DNA of 64,000 nucleotides from Maricaulaceae bacterium EIL42A08 (lineage in GTDB: Bacteria; Pseudomonadota; Alphaproteobacteria; Caulobacterales; Maricaulaceae). This document shows, in pieces, positions 17,067-26,103 of this stretch (positions within the stretch are counted from its first letter, which is position 1; each line of letters begins with the position of its first letter). Where the stretch lies: contig JAMZNZ010000001.1 of the NCBI GenBank assembly GCA_024178355.1, positions 372,001 through 436,000 on the forward strand, read 5' to 3'. Both the position numbers and the translations under genes were made by a program. The notes under the pieces were generated by a model. That model was given only the letters and a program-made list of their open reading frames with translations. It made no database searches and had not been told where the DNA came from.

Positions 17067-17192
17067 CTAATAGGCGTCGTGGGAGCTGCCGTCGTCGCCA
17101 CTTTCTGCCAGATGCAGCTCGTGCCACATGGCATTGAGGATCGCGAAAGCACAGGCGAGGCCCAGGCCCAGAATCCAGGTGAAATACCACAT
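17067..17192 (-). CDS. cydX: Cytochrome bd oxidase small subunit CydX
   Basis: A 41-residue single-helix protein starting MWYFTWILGLGLACAFAILN and followed by AMWHELH, the unmistakable CydX/YbgT form, with an acidic tail GDDGSSHDAY. CydX stabilises the haem pocket of cytochrome bd. It begins 11 bases after the cydB stop. An upstream in-frame extension to 17252 lies inside cydB and is not used. Confidence 0.93.
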   Translation of the reverse strand: MWYFTWILGLGLACAFAILNAMWHELHLAESGDDGSSHDAY

Positions 17193-17203
17193 CGTTTTCG
17201 TCC

Positions 17204-18346
17204 TCAGTAATAATCGCCAGACTGAACCTGCTCGCTGGTCACTCGTCCCCACATGACCTTGAAGGCCCAGGCGGTGTAGGCGAGCACGATGGGTAGCAGA
17301 ACCACCGTCACAATCAGCATGATGAAAAGTGTCTGGTGACTGGAAGAGCTGTTCCAGACCGTCAGGCTGGATTGCGGGTCGATGCTGGACGGCAAAATGA
17401 AGGGGAAAGTCGAGACGCCCACCGTGGCGATGATCCCGACCACCGACAGCTTGGAGCCCAGAAAGGTCATCGCCTCGCTACCCAGCTTCAGGCCGAACAG
17501 CGCCAGTCCAGCACCCCCAAAGCCCAGCACCGGCGCAATCACCATCCAGGGGTAGGTGCCGTAATTGGAGAGCCAGGCTCCACCTTCGCGAACCGTGTCG
17601 GTCAGCAGCGGGTTGGACGGCCCGGCAGTATCGACCGCGCTGGCGACATAGCCGAAATCACCCACGGCGACCCAAACTCCGCCCAGCGCGAACAGGACCA
17701 TCGACGCGACCGCAAAAGCCGGTGCCAGCGTACGGGCGCGGTCGCGAACCGGGCCATGCTCTGCCTTCATCGACAACCATGCCGCCCCGTGAAGACCCAG
17801 CATCGAGACTGACAGGAGGCCACATACAAGCGCGAAGGGGTTGAGCAGGCCGATGAAGCTTCCCTCCCAGAAAATGCGCATGGTGTCATCAAGCCGGAAG
17901 GGCGCACCCACCAGCATATTTCCTACCGCGACGCCAAAAATCAGAGCAGGTACGAAACCGCCAACAAACAGCGCCCAGTCCCAGAAGGACCGCCAGCGCG
18001 GGTCACTTCGCTTGGAGCGATACTTGAAGCCAACCGGTCGCAGGATGAGTGCGGCGAGCACCACAAACATCGCCAGATAGAAGGCTGAAAAGCTGACCGC
18101 ATAGACAATTGGCCAGGCGGCGAAGATCGCGCCACCGCCGAGGATCAGCCATACCTGATTGCCTTCCCAGGTTGGGCCAACGGTGTTGATCGCAATCCGG
18201 CGCTCAACATCGGTGCGCGCCACAAAAGGCAAAAGCCCCGCGACGCCCAGATCAAAGCCATCGGTGATCGCAAAACCGATCAGCAGAACGCCCAGCAGAG
18301 CCCACCAGATAACACGCAGCATTTCGTAGGAGAGAGGAATATCCAT
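17204..18346 (-). CDS. cydB: Cytochrome bd ubiquinol oxidase subunit II
   Basis: A 380-residue inner-membrane protein with eight or nine helices. The N-terminus (LRVIWWALLGVLLIGFAITDGFDLGVAGLL) and GPTWEGNQVWLILGGGAIFAAWP are family hallmarks. With CydA it forms the high-affinity quinol oxidase that reduces O2 to water. AGGAG precedes the ATG, 11 bases after the cydA stop. Order is cydA-cydB-cydX. Confidence 0.96.
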   Translation of the reverse strand: MDIPLSYEMLRVIWWALLGVLLIGFAITDGFDLGVAGLLPFVARTDVERRIAINTVGPTWEGNQVWLILGGGAIFAAWPIVYAVSFSAFYLAMFVVLAALILRPVGFKYRSKRSDPRWRSFWDWALFVGGFVPALIFGVAVGNMLVGAPFRLDDTMRIFWEGSFIGLLNPFALVCGLLSVSMLGLHGAAWLSMKAEHGPVRDRARTLAPAFAVASMVLFALGGVWVAVGDFGYVASAVDTAGPSNPLLTDTVREGGAWLSNYGTYPWMVIAPVLGFGGAGLALFGLKLGSEAMTFLGSKLSVVGIIATVGVSTFPFILPSSIDPQSSLTVWNSSSSHQTLFIMLIVTVVLLPIVLAYTAWAFKVMWGRVTSEQVQSGDYY

Positions 18347-18357
18347 CGCGCCAACTC

Positions 18358-19938
18358 CTATTCAGCCGGTAGCGGATCGGCACCGCTTCCAGGGCGAGGA
18401 ATGTGCAAAGGGCGGCCTTCCTTTTCCGGATAGGGTCCCTTTTTAATGAGGTGGATCATCAACATGACCTCCACCACGGCCAGCGCGCCATAAAGCACGG
18501 TGAACCCGACCATGGTGGCGATGATCTGACCTGGAGCGAGGCTGGACACCCCAAGGAAGGTTGGCAGCACGCCTTCGATGATCCAGGGCTGGCGTCCCAC
18601 TTCAGCCAGAATCCAGCCCAGTTCAGCGGCGACCCAGGGCAGCGGTAGCGAGAACAGGGCCACCCACAGATAGCGGCGGGTCTCGTGGCGGCGCAGGGAG
18701 CTCAAGACAAAACCGGTGGCAAACAGCGCAATGAAGTAAAAGCCGAGCCCGGCCATCGCCCTGAAGCTCCAGAACATCACCGGCACATTGGGCACCGTGT
18801 CCCAGGCCGCCTGGCTGATCTGCTCAGCCGTAGCCTCGCGCGGATCCTCCACATAGCGCTGAAGCAGCATGCCATAGCCAAGATCGTGCTTGGTCAGCTC
18901 AAATCGCTCGCGCGCTTCAAGGTCTTCGGGGTTTGCGCGCACCTGCTGCAGGGCGTCATAGGCCAAAATGCCATTCTCGATGCGGGTTTCAGCCACCGCC
19001 ACCAGCGGCAATATGCCTTCCACTTCACCGTCAAAGCTGCGCGTTGCGATCAGACCCAGCACCCAGGGCACATCAATCGCGTGCTCGGTCTGGCGGGTTT
19101 CCATGTTGGGAAAACCGATCACGGTCAGCGGTGCCGGGGCCTCATGGGTTTCCCACATGGCTTCCAGAGAGGCGAGCTTCATCTTCTGGTTATCAGTGAG
19201 CGCATAACCGCTCTCATCACCCAGCACGACCACCGACAATGCGCCCGCCAGACCAAAGGCACAGGCCACAGTCATGGAGCGCTTGGCAAAGCCGATATAA
19301 CGGCGCTGCAACAGGAAGAAGGCCGACACCGCCAGCACGAAGACTGCGCCCGTGACATAGCCTGCAGAGACCGTGTGCACGAATTTCGCCTGGGCCACCG
19401 GATTGAACAGAACGGCAGCGAAATCCACGATCTCCATGCGCATGGTATCGGGATTGAAGGCCGCACCGACCGGGTTCTGCATCCAGCCATTGGCGATCAG
19501 GATCCACAGCGCGGACAGATTGGTCCCAAGCGCCATCAACCAGGTGGCAGCCAGGTGACCCAGCTTGCTCATCCGGTCCCAGCCAAAGAAGAACAGGCCC
19601 ACCAGCGTGGCTTCAAGGAAGAAAGCCATCAGACCTTCGATCGCGAGGGGCGCGCCAAACACGTCACCGACATAGTGCGAGTAGTAGGACCAGTTCATAC
19701 CGAACTGGAATTCCATGGTAATTCCGGTAGACACACCCAGAACGAAATTCACGCCGAACAGGGTGCCCCAGAATTTGGTCATGTCGCGCCAGACCTGACG
19801 CCCGGTCATTACATAGACGCTTTCCATGATGGCGAGCATGAATGCCAGCCCCAGAGTCAACGGCACGAAAAGAAAGTGATACATGGCTGTCAGCGCAAAT
19901 TGCCAACGCGACAGGTCCACGACATCCATATCGACCAT
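18358..19938 (-). CDS. cydA: Cytochrome bd ubiquinol oxidase subunit I
   Basis: A 526-residue membrane protein that binds haems b558, b595 and d. FALTAMYHFLFVPLTLGLAF near the N-terminus contains the conserved His ligand region, and WILAEVGRQPWII holds the GRQP motif. Quinol oxidation occurs at the periplasmic Q-loop. The ATG at 19938 follows GGAGG; the upstream in-frame extension to 20082 is not supported. It is divergent from cydDC across a 162-base shared promoter region in which I found no confident FNR box. Confidence 0.96.
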   Translation of the reverse strand: MVDMDVVDLSRWQFALTAMYHFLFVPLTLGLAFMLAIMESVYVMTGRQVWRDMTKFWGTLFGVNFVLGVSTGITMEFQFGMNWSYYSHYVGDVFGAPLAIEGLMAFFLEATLVGLFFFGWDRMSKLGHLAATWLMALGTNLSALWILIANGWMQNPVGAAFNPDTMRMEIVDFAAVLFNPVAQAKFVHTVSAGYVTGAVFVLAVSAFFLLQRRYIGFAKRSMTVACAFGLAGALSVVVLGDESGYALTDNQKMKLASLEAMWETHEAPAPLTVIGFPNMETRQTEHAIDVPWVLGLIATRSFDGEVEGILPLVAVAETRIENGILAYDALQQVRANPEDLEARERFELTKHDLGYGMLLQRYVEDPREATAEQISQAAWDTVPNVPVMFWSFRAMAGLGFYFIALFATGFVLSSLRRHETRRYLWVALFSLPLPWVAAELGWILAEVGRQPWIIEGVLPTFLGVSSLAPGQIIATMVGFTVLYGALAVVEVMLMIHLIKKGPYPEKEGRPLHIPRPGSGADPLPAE

Positions 19939-20100
19939 GAACGGCCTCCACACCCAAAACCGGGCACTACCCATAACCGCAAACTTCCTGCGGTCTTTGT
20001 TTGCATATGCGACAGTCGCCCGGCCTTGGAACCATGGCGCGCTGTCACATGGGGCGAGCCGCCGCAGACCTTGGTCGCACAACGGGTGTATTGAGACCCC

Positions 20101-21777
20101 ATGACGTCACTGGTCCCCACTTCCTCGAAAACAGACACCGACACCCCGCCCAAGCTCCTGAAACAGTGGGCTAAAACAGGCGCACGGCAGGAGCGCCGTG
20201 CAGCGGTGCTCGGTATTGCCCAGCACCTGGCTTTCATCCTGTTTGCGTGGGGAGCCGCCAGCGTCGTGAGCGCTTTGGTCGCAGGCGAGCTGGACGGCGC
20301 AGGACTGCTTCTGGCGGTCGTGGGAGCTGCCCTTCGCGCAGCGCTGCAGGCGGGTGAAACGCGATCCGGATTTGAAGCGTCAGCCCGCATTCGCGCTCAT
20401 GTTCGCCGCCAGGCGGCAGAAGCGCTGTCGCGGCGTGGCCCGGCTTTTGTCGAGCGCGCACCCTCGGGCGAAACCAGCACCGCCCTGATCGATGCCATCG
20501 AAAAGCTGGACGGCTATTTCGGGCGCTATCGCCCGCTCATGCCCGTGGTGACCTTTGGGCCGCTGGTCGTCCTGATCGCCGCCTTCACCCAGTCCTGGGT
20601 CGTGGGCGTGATCTTCCTGGTCACAGCCCCGGTGCTGATCATCTTCATGGCTCTGGTCGGCGCAGGTGCCGGTGCTGCATCAAAGGACCAGCTGTCGACG
20701 CTCAAACGCCTTGCTGGACGGTTCAATGATCGCCTCCAGGCGCTGGAAACACTCAATGCCTTTAGCGCTGTCAAACGCGAGCATGAGGGCCTTGCCGCCG
20801 CCTCGGAGGATTTCCGCGCGCGGACCATGAAGGTGCTGGCACTCGCCTTCATGTCGTCTGCAATCCTGGAATTCTTTGCTGCGGTGGCTGTAGCAGGGAC
20901 GGCCATCTATGTGGGCTTTTCGCTCCTCGGCGAGCTGCCCTTTGATCCAGGCGAGACGATCGACCTGAAGGCTGGCCTATTCGTGCTGCTGCTCGCGCCG
21001 GAATTTTACAATCCGCTGCGTCGTCTATCGGCCGCTTACCACGACCGCACCGATGCAGAAGCCGGTGCCGAGGTCCTGATGTCGATCTTTGACGAGACGG
21101 CGGGTGCCAGCGACGCCCCCCCTCACCCGGCTTTGACAAAGGCCCCTGCGATCGCGTTTGAAAAAACCGGATCTGTCTATGCCGATGGCCGGCGCGGCCT
21201 GTCGGAATTTTCCATGCGTGCCGAGGCCGGAAAGATCACCGCGCTATGGGGGACGTCCGGAGTGGGTAAGTCCACCGCGCTTAAACTCCTGCTCGGCTAC
21301 GCACCGCTCAGCGAGGGGCGCATCCTTATTGATGGCCCCCCCCTCACCGGACCGCTGGTGGGATCTGCGGCCTGGATTGGTCAAAAGCCCCGCGTCTTTC
21401 ATGGAACGCTAAGGGACAATATCACCCTGTTTGATCCATCCATCCCTGACGCCAAGGTCATGGCCGCCGCGACCAATGCAGGCGTCATGGACTTTGCCGC
21501 CAGCTTGCCCGATGGCCTCGACACGCCTGTGGGCGAACGCGGGCATGGCCTGTCCGGTGGGCAGGCACAACGGGTTGCCCTGGCGCGAGCCTTGGCAATG
21601 GACACCCAACTGCTCCTCCTTGATGAGCCGACTGCCAATCTGGATGGAGAGACCGAGGCTCGTTTCCTGGCGGCGCTCAAGAAATCCGCTGAAGGCCGCA
21701 CCGTCCTGATCGCCACCCACAGCCCCGCTGTCCGCGCCTGCTGTGATGCCGTTGTCGAGATGGAGGGCGGATCATGA
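20101..21777 (+). CDS. cydD: Thiol reductant ABC exporter subunit CydD
   Basis: The 558-residue half-transporter has about six N-terminal membrane helices and an ATPase domain with Walker A WGTSGVGKST, signature LSGGQAQRVALARAL and Walker B LLLLDEPTANLD. CydDC exports cysteine and glutathione and is required for assembly of cytochrome bd. It overlaps cydC by four bases and is divergent from cydABX, so the assignment follows from context as well as sequence. Confidence 0.92.
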   Translation: MTSLVPTSSKTDTDTPPKLLKQWAKTGARQERRAAVLGIAQHLAFILFAWGAASVVSALVAGELDGAGLLLAVVGAALRAALQAGETRSGFEASARIRAHVRRQAAEALSRRGPAFVERAPSGETSTALIDAIEKLDGYFGRYRPLMPVVTFGPLVVLIAAFTQSWVVGVIFLVTAPVLIIFMALVGAGAGAASKDQLSTLKRLAGRFNDRLQALETLNAFSAVKREHEGLAAASEDFRARTMKVLALAFMSSAILEFFAAVAVAGTAIYVGFSLLGELPFDPGETIDLKAGLFVLLLAPEFYNPLRRLSAAYHDRTDAEAGAEVLMSIFDETAGASDAPPHPALTKAPAIAFEKTGSVYADGRRGLSEFSMRAEAGKITALWGTSGVGKSTALKLLLGYAPLSEGRILIDGPPLTGPLVGSAAWIGQKPRVFHGTLRDNITLFDPSIPDAKVMAAATNAGVMDFAASLPDGLDTPVGERGHGLSGGQAQRVALARALAMDTQLLLLDEPTANLDGETEARFLAALKKSAEGRTVLIATHSPAVRACCDAVVEMEGGS

Positions 21778-23516
21778 AGCGCTTCGATGATCTGAAATTC
21801 TTCCTCGACCTGGGGCAGCCAGACCGCTGGCGCTTGCGCCTTGGAGCAGGTCTTGCCGCACTAACCCTGCTGACTGGCATCGGACTGTTATCCCTGTCGG
21901 GCTGGTTCATTACCGCAGCGGCCGCAGCCGGGCTTGCTGCCGCTGCCGGTGCCTTCAATTATCTTTTCCCATCTGGTGGTGTCCGTGGTTTCGCCCTGGG
22001 GCGCACTGCCTCGCGTTATGCCGAGCGGATGGTCACTCACGATGCCACCTTCCGCACCCTCGCCAGGCTGCGGCTGTGGGTGTTTGAACGGGCAGCGCCG
22101 TTAAGCCCCGGCCGGCTGTCAGGGCTGCGCGCAGGCGATGTCCTGTCGCGGGTGACTCAGGATGTGGATTCGCTGGATAACCTATACCTGCGCGTGCTCA
22201 CCCCTATCACGGCGGCCATTGCAGGTGGCTTGCTTGCAACCGGCTTGTTGGCATGGTTTGCGCCAGCCGCGCTGCCCGGCGTGATCGGAGCGTTTGTTCT
22301 GGCGAGCGTCGTATTGCCGTTGATGGCCGCCAAAGCGGGCAAAGGGCCCGGCGAGGCACTGACCGCCCACGCCGCTGAAGCGCGAGCTGAAGCAGGTGAT
22401 CTGGTCTCAGGGCTGGCTGAGCTGAAGGCCTATGGGGCGGACACACGCATCATCGACCGGCTCGATGAGGCGAGCCAGAACTGGATCAGCAATCAGCGCA
22501 AACTTGCTGATGGCAGCCTGTTTAACGGGGCAATCCTCGCCTTTGCCGGACCTGCGAGCTTTGTCATCGGCGTAACGAGTGCCGCTTTGTCCGGGGCTCC
22601 TGCCCCTCTCGCAGCCCTGGCAGGCTTTGTAGGGTTTGCGCTGTTTGAGGCGTCGGCTCCCCTGGTTCAGGCCGCAGAACTGTTTGGCAAAACCAACAGC
22701 TCGGCCAAGCGGCTTCGCGAGCTTGATACGATGGAGCCGCTGGTAACTGATCCGGCGAGCCCTGCCCCCCTGCCCGCAGACGCTTCCGTGGAGATCACCG
22801 AGCTCAGCTTTGCCTATCCCGGCGCGGATCACGACGCACTGTCAGACGTGTCGCTGAACCTGCCTGAAGGCGCGCGACTGGCCGTCGTCGGGGCGTCCGG
22901 CTCTGGCAAGTCGAGCCTGATCCGGCTGCTGATGCGCTTCTACGCGCCGCAATCTGGATTGATCACACTGGGTGGATCAGACGTCTCACGCCATCGCATC
23001 GAGGATGTGCGCAGCCGCTTTGCGCTTGTGGACCAGCGCGCAGAATTATTGTCCACCACCGTGCGCGCCAATCTGCGCCTGGCGCGCCCGGACGCAAGCG
23101 ATGAGGATCTGTGGAAGGCGTTGGAGCTCGCCCGCGCCGCCGACTTCGTGCGCAACATGCCGGATGGGCTCAAAACCTGGATCGGTGAGGACGGTGCGCT
23201 GGTTTCTGGCGGTCAGGGACGGCGACTGGCGCTCGCGCGGGCTTTCCTGAAGGACGCACCCATCCTGCTCCTTGATGAACCGACTGAAGGGCTTGATGAA
23301 GCCACCGAGACGGAATTCCTCGACGCGCTGGATGCTTGGCTGGATGAAAACCCGCGCCGTTCCGTCCTCATGGTGACCCACCGCGCGTCACTCCTGCACC
23401 GCGCGAAAACTGGGCTCGTGTTGGAAGACGGCAATGTCGTCGACACAGGCACGATCACCGCCCTTGCAGGCAAGGGCGGAGCATTCGACCGCCTGTTTCC
23501 TGAGTTTGAGAGCTAG
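21774..23516 (+). CDS. cydC: Thiol reductant ABC exporter subunit CydC
   Basis: A 580-residue ABC half-transporter. The membrane domain begins with LGAGLAALTLLTGIGLLSLSGWFI, characteristic of CydC. The ATPase has Walker A GASGSGKSS, signature VSGGQGRRLALARAF and Walker B ILLLDEPTEGLD. It pairs with CydD, with which it shares an ATGA overlap. A 9-bp palindrome lies about 75 bases after its stop. Confidence 0.93.
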   Translation: MKRFDDLKFFLDLGQPDRWRLRLGAGLAALTLLTGIGLLSLSGWFITAAAAAGLAAAAGAFNYLFPSGGVRGFALGRTASRYAERMVTHDATFRTLARLRLWVFERAAPLSPGRLSGLRAGDVLSRVTQDVDSLDNLYLRVLTPITAAIAGGLLATGLLAWFAPAALPGVIGAFVLASVVLPLMAAKAGKGPGEALTAHAAEARAEAGDLVSGLAELKAYGADTRIIDRLDEASQNWISNQRKLADGSLFNGAILAFAGPASFVIGVTSAALSGAPAPLAALAGFVGFALFEASAPLVQAAELFGKTNSSAKRLRELDTMEPLVTDPASPAPLPADASVEITELSFAYPGADHDALSDVSLNLPEGARLAVVGASGSGKSSLIRLLMRFYAPQSGLITLGGSDVSRHRIEDVRSRFALVDQRAELLSTTVRANLRLARPDASDEDLWKALELARAADFVRNMPDGLKTWIGEDGALVSGGQGRRLALARAFLKDAPILLLDEPTEGLDEATETEFLDALDAWLDENPRRSVLMVTHRASLLHRAKTGLVLEDGNVVDTGTITALAGKGGAFDRLFPEFES

Positions 23517-23592
23517 CAGCACTGTCACGGCCCAGTTTATCCGGGCCACCCATTCCGGTTGGCTCTACTCAGGTTGAGACATTACAGCATGG

Positions 23593-23615
23593 ATCCCCCG
23601 GACAGGCCGGGGGAT
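23593..23615. terminator. Palindrome between convergent cydC and bfr
   Basis: Arms ATCCCCCGG (23593-23601) and CCGGGGGAT (23607-23615) pair perfectly around ACAGG. The hairpin is GC-rich but has no T-run, and it is followed by GAC as in the 6264-6309 palindrome. It lies between two convergent genes, where a bidirectional terminator is expected; it may equally be a dispersed repeat. Confidence 0.55.
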
Positions 23616-23631
23616 GACAAGGTGAGGGTTC

Positions 23632-24114
23632 TTACCCCTCTTCGCCATCGCCCAGCTGGCTTTGCATGAAGCGCTCAATGCCGATCTTGTCGATCACGGA
23701 GAGCTGGGTCTCCAGATAATCAATATGCTCTTCTTCACTCTTGAGGATTTCATCAAAGAGCTGGCGGGACACGTAATCACCGGCCTCTTCGCAATAGGCA
23801 ATAGCGTCCTTGTAGATGGGATGCGCGCGGCGCTCCGCCTCAAGGTCACACTCAAGGCACTCCTTGAGATTCTCGCCGATCAGCACCTTGCCCAGGTCCT
23901 GCACATTGGGAAGGCCTTCAAGAAAGAGGATGCGGTCGATAAGGGCGTCAGCGTGCTTCATCTCGTCGATCGATTCTTCGTATTCGATCTTCGCGATCTT
24001 GTGAAAGCCCCAGTCCTTGAACATGCGCGCATGCAGGAAATACTGATTGACGGTGGTCAGCTCCAGCTTCAGCGCCTTGTTCAAATGCTCGATAACCTTG
24101 GGATCACCCTTCAT
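23632..24114 (-). CDS. bfr: Bacterioferritin
   Basis: A 160-residue ferritin with the Bfr form: [20 protein letters not shown] at the start, ferroxidase ligands in the [12 protein letters not shown] helix, and Met of EMKHAD as the axial haem ligand. It assembles as a 24-mer storing iron as ferric mineral. The ATG at 24114 gives the conserved start MKGD; a GTG at 24120 is also possible and has better spacing to AGGAG. bfd lies about 120 bases upstream on the same strand. Confidence 0.96.
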   Translation of the reverse strand: MKGDPKVIEHLNKALKLELTTVNQYFLHARMFKDWGFHKIAKIEYEESIDEMKHADALIDRILFLEGLPNVQDLGKVLIGENLKECLECDLEAERRAHPIYKDAIAYCEEAGDYVSRQLFDEILKSEEEHIDYLETQLSVIDKIGIERFMQSQLGDGEEG

Positions 24115-24235
24115 GGCCACGGCCCTCTCCTTGAATCAACTCAACAGGAAAGGACCTTAGCCAAAGCACAGCGCTCGCCAAGCCAAATCTTTGAAAATGT
24201 TCGCGTTTGAAAATCAGTCGCGTTCGCGGCAACCG

Positions 24236-24415
24236 CTAGCCAGCGACCGGCTCTGGCGTCTTTGGCGCCAAAAAGCGAGCGGCTTCTTCAAAGCAGCGAC
24301 CGCATTTGGGCTTGGCTCCACAGGCCTTGAACACGCCCGGCACATCGCTCGCACCAGCTTCGGCGGCGGCTTTGACGTCACGGCACTTCAGGGCGTTGCA
24401 GAGGCAAACATACAT
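24236..24415 (-). CDS. bfd: Bacterioferritin-associated ferredoxin
   Basis: A 59-residue protein beginning MYVCLCNALKCRDVKAAAEA. The four [2Fe-2S] ligands are Cys4, Cys6, Cys38 and Cys41 (VCLC and PKCGRC), the Bfd pattern; Cys32 is additional in this region. Bfd reduces the mineral core of bacterioferritin through the haem to release Fe2+. It is upstream of bfr on the same strand. A perfect -35 hexamer lies about 70 bases upstream of its start. No strong ribosome site is visible. Confidence 0.92.
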   Translation of the reverse strand: MYVCLCNALKCRDVKAAAEAGASDVPGVFKACGAKPKCGRCFEEAARFLAPKTPEPVAG

Positions 24416-24459
24416 GGGTCGGCAGGCGCTTCTTGTTGCTGCGAGTGACTTGCAAAAAC

Positions 24460-24488
24460 ATAAAGCGCCTTTTGCGAATGAATGTCAA
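24460..24488 (-). promoter_or_regulatory. Sigma-70-type promoter for bfd
   Basis: On the minus strand TTGACA (24483-24488) is followed after 17 bases by CTTTAT (24460-24465). The -35 is a perfect match and the spacing ideal; the -10 is only moderate. Transcription would begin about 40 bases before the bfd ATG. Surrounding GCAAA/TTTGC half-sites may belong to an iron regulator, but the match is not good enough to name one. Confidence 0.5.
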
Positions 24489-24684
24489 CTACATTTGCAG
24501 AGGCCGAGTGCGACACATGCGACCGCTGTCACAGGCCGGACTTTGGGCGCAGGGGTGCCAAGCACAGTCTTCGCCCTATATGATGCGCCGCACAAAGTCT
24601 GACATGACATTGCCGCCGCAAGCCGCGCGGAGCTGAGCGCAGGGTGAAAACGCCCGCGTTCATAGGCCAGGGGAGACAGTACGC

Positions 24685-26103
24685 ATGTTGAAGTTCACGC
24701 ATGTTGATCAACGCTATCCAGACAAGCGGTCCCCTGAGGAGCGCAAGGCGGATTTCAACGAAATTTACGCCCCGTTCGACCCGGAGCGTGGTGAAGACCA
24801 GGCCGAACGCTGCTCCCAGTGCGGCGTGCCCTTCTGTCAAACCGGCTGCCCGCTTTCCAATGATATCCCCGACTGGTTGATGCTGGCCGGTGAAGGTCGC
24901 ATGCGTGAAGCCTGGGAGCGCTCCATCGCCACGTCCACCATGCCGGAGGTGTGCGGGCGCATCTGTCCGCAGGACCGCCTGTGTGAAGGCGCGTGCGTGA
25001 TTGAACAGTCCGGCCATGGCTCTGTGACCATCGGTTCGGTGGAAACCCACATCACCGAGACCGCCTGGGCTGAGGGGTGGATTGAGCCGATAAAACCGGG
25101 CCGCGAAACCGGGCTTTCTATCGGGATTGTCGGTGCCGGTCCGGCCGGTCTTGCCTGCGCTGAGCGCCTGCGGGAGCAGGGCCACAGCGTGGTGATTTAT
25201 GACCGTTACGATCGCGCTGGCGGCCTGCTGGTCTATGGCATTCCTAACTTCAAGCTCGACAAGTCGGTCGTCACGCGCCGGGTCAAACGACTGGAGGAAA
25301 GCGGCATTGTCTTCAAGCTCGGCTTCGAGGTCGGACGCGATGCCACGCTGGACGAGCTGCGCAGTCAGCACGACGCCATCTATATCGCCGCCGGGGCCTA
25401 TGCGGCCCGTGCGCTCGGTGTACCCAACGGGGCCAGCCGCGGGCTTGTTCCGGCGCTGGAATATCTGACCGCCTCCAACCGTCGCGGCTTTGGCGAGACC
25501 ATCAATGACAATGGCCGCCTGCATGCCGAAGGAAAGCGCGTCGCGGTGATCGGGGGCGGCGATACGGCCATGGACTGCGTGCGCACCGCCATCCGCCAAG
25601 GCGCCGACAGCGTGGTCTGCCTCTATCGCCGCGACAGGGAAAACATGCCGGGCTCCGCGCGCGAAGTGACCCATGCTGAGGAAGAGGGCGTGCAGTTTGA
25701 CTGGTTGTCCGCCCCCGCCGCTATCCTGGGCGATACAGAGAACGCGTCAGGCGTCAAAGTCCAGGCGATGATGCTGGGTGCCCCCGATGCGTCAGGTCGC
25801 CAGAAGCCGGTTCCGCTTGAGGGCCAGGAACGTGATCTGGGCGCTGACATGGTGGTCGCGGCCCTCGGGTTTGAGCCTGAAGCCTTTAACGAGGTCTGGT
25901 CGGCACCAGACCTGACCTTGAACCCTCGCGGAGCGATCCGGGTCAGCGAAGGCTGCCGCACCAGCCTGCCCGGCGTTTATGCCGGCGGTGACGCGGTGCG
26001 CGGAGCCTCGCTAGTCGTCTGGGCGATCAAGGACGGGCAGGACGCCGCAAAAATGATCCACGAAGACCTGATGGCCGCAGTGCCGATGGAGGCCGCAGAA
26101 TGA
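24685..26103 (+). CDS. gltD: Glutamate synthase small (NADPH-binding) subunit
   Basis: A 472-residue protein with N-terminal iron-sulfur ligands (CSQCGVPFCQTGCPL and CGRICPQDRLCEGACV), an FAD loop GIVGAGPAGLACAERL and an NADPH loop VIGGGDTAMDCV. It delivers electrons from NADPH to GltB, which makes glutamate from 2-oxoglutarate and glutamine. AGGGGAGA precedes the ATG. It overlaps gltB by four bases. The order gltD before gltB is the reverse of E. coli. Confidence 0.96.
   Translation: MLKFTHVDQRYPDKRSPEERKADFNEIYAPFDPERGEDQAERCSQCGVPFCQTGCPLSNDIPDWLMLAGEGRMREAWERSIATSTMPEVCGRICPQDRLCEGACVIEQSGHGSVTIGSVETHITETAWAEGWIEPIKPGRETGLSIGIVGAGPAGLACAERLREQGHSVVIYDRYDRAGGLLVYGIPNFKLDKSVVTRRVKRLEESGIVFKLGFEVGRDATLDELRSQHDAIYIAAGAYAARALGVPNGASRGLVPALEYLTASNRRGFGETINDNGRLHAEGKRVAVIGGGDTAMDCVRTAIRQGADSVVCLYRRDRENMPGSAREVTHAEEEGVQFDWLSAPAAILGDTENASGVKVQAMMLGAPDASGRQKPVPLEGQERDLGADMVVAALGFEPEAFNEVWSAPDLTLNPRGAIRVSEGCRTSLPGVYAGGDAVRGASLVVWAIKDGQDAAKMIHEDLMAAVPMEAAE

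Noticed and set aside
18685-20094. Long open frame (469 codons) on the plus strand opposite cydA
   Set aside because: Composition is that of an antisense shadow in GC-rich DNA: high His, Gln and Pro, no family motif, and it covers a clearly real gene.
19939-20100. FNR box in the cydA-cydD divergent region
   Set aside because: No TTGAT-N4-ATCAA match close enough to report.
24529-25674. Open frame of 381 codons opposite gltD
   Set aside because: Antisense shadow without ribosome site or recognisable motifs; gltD is certain.
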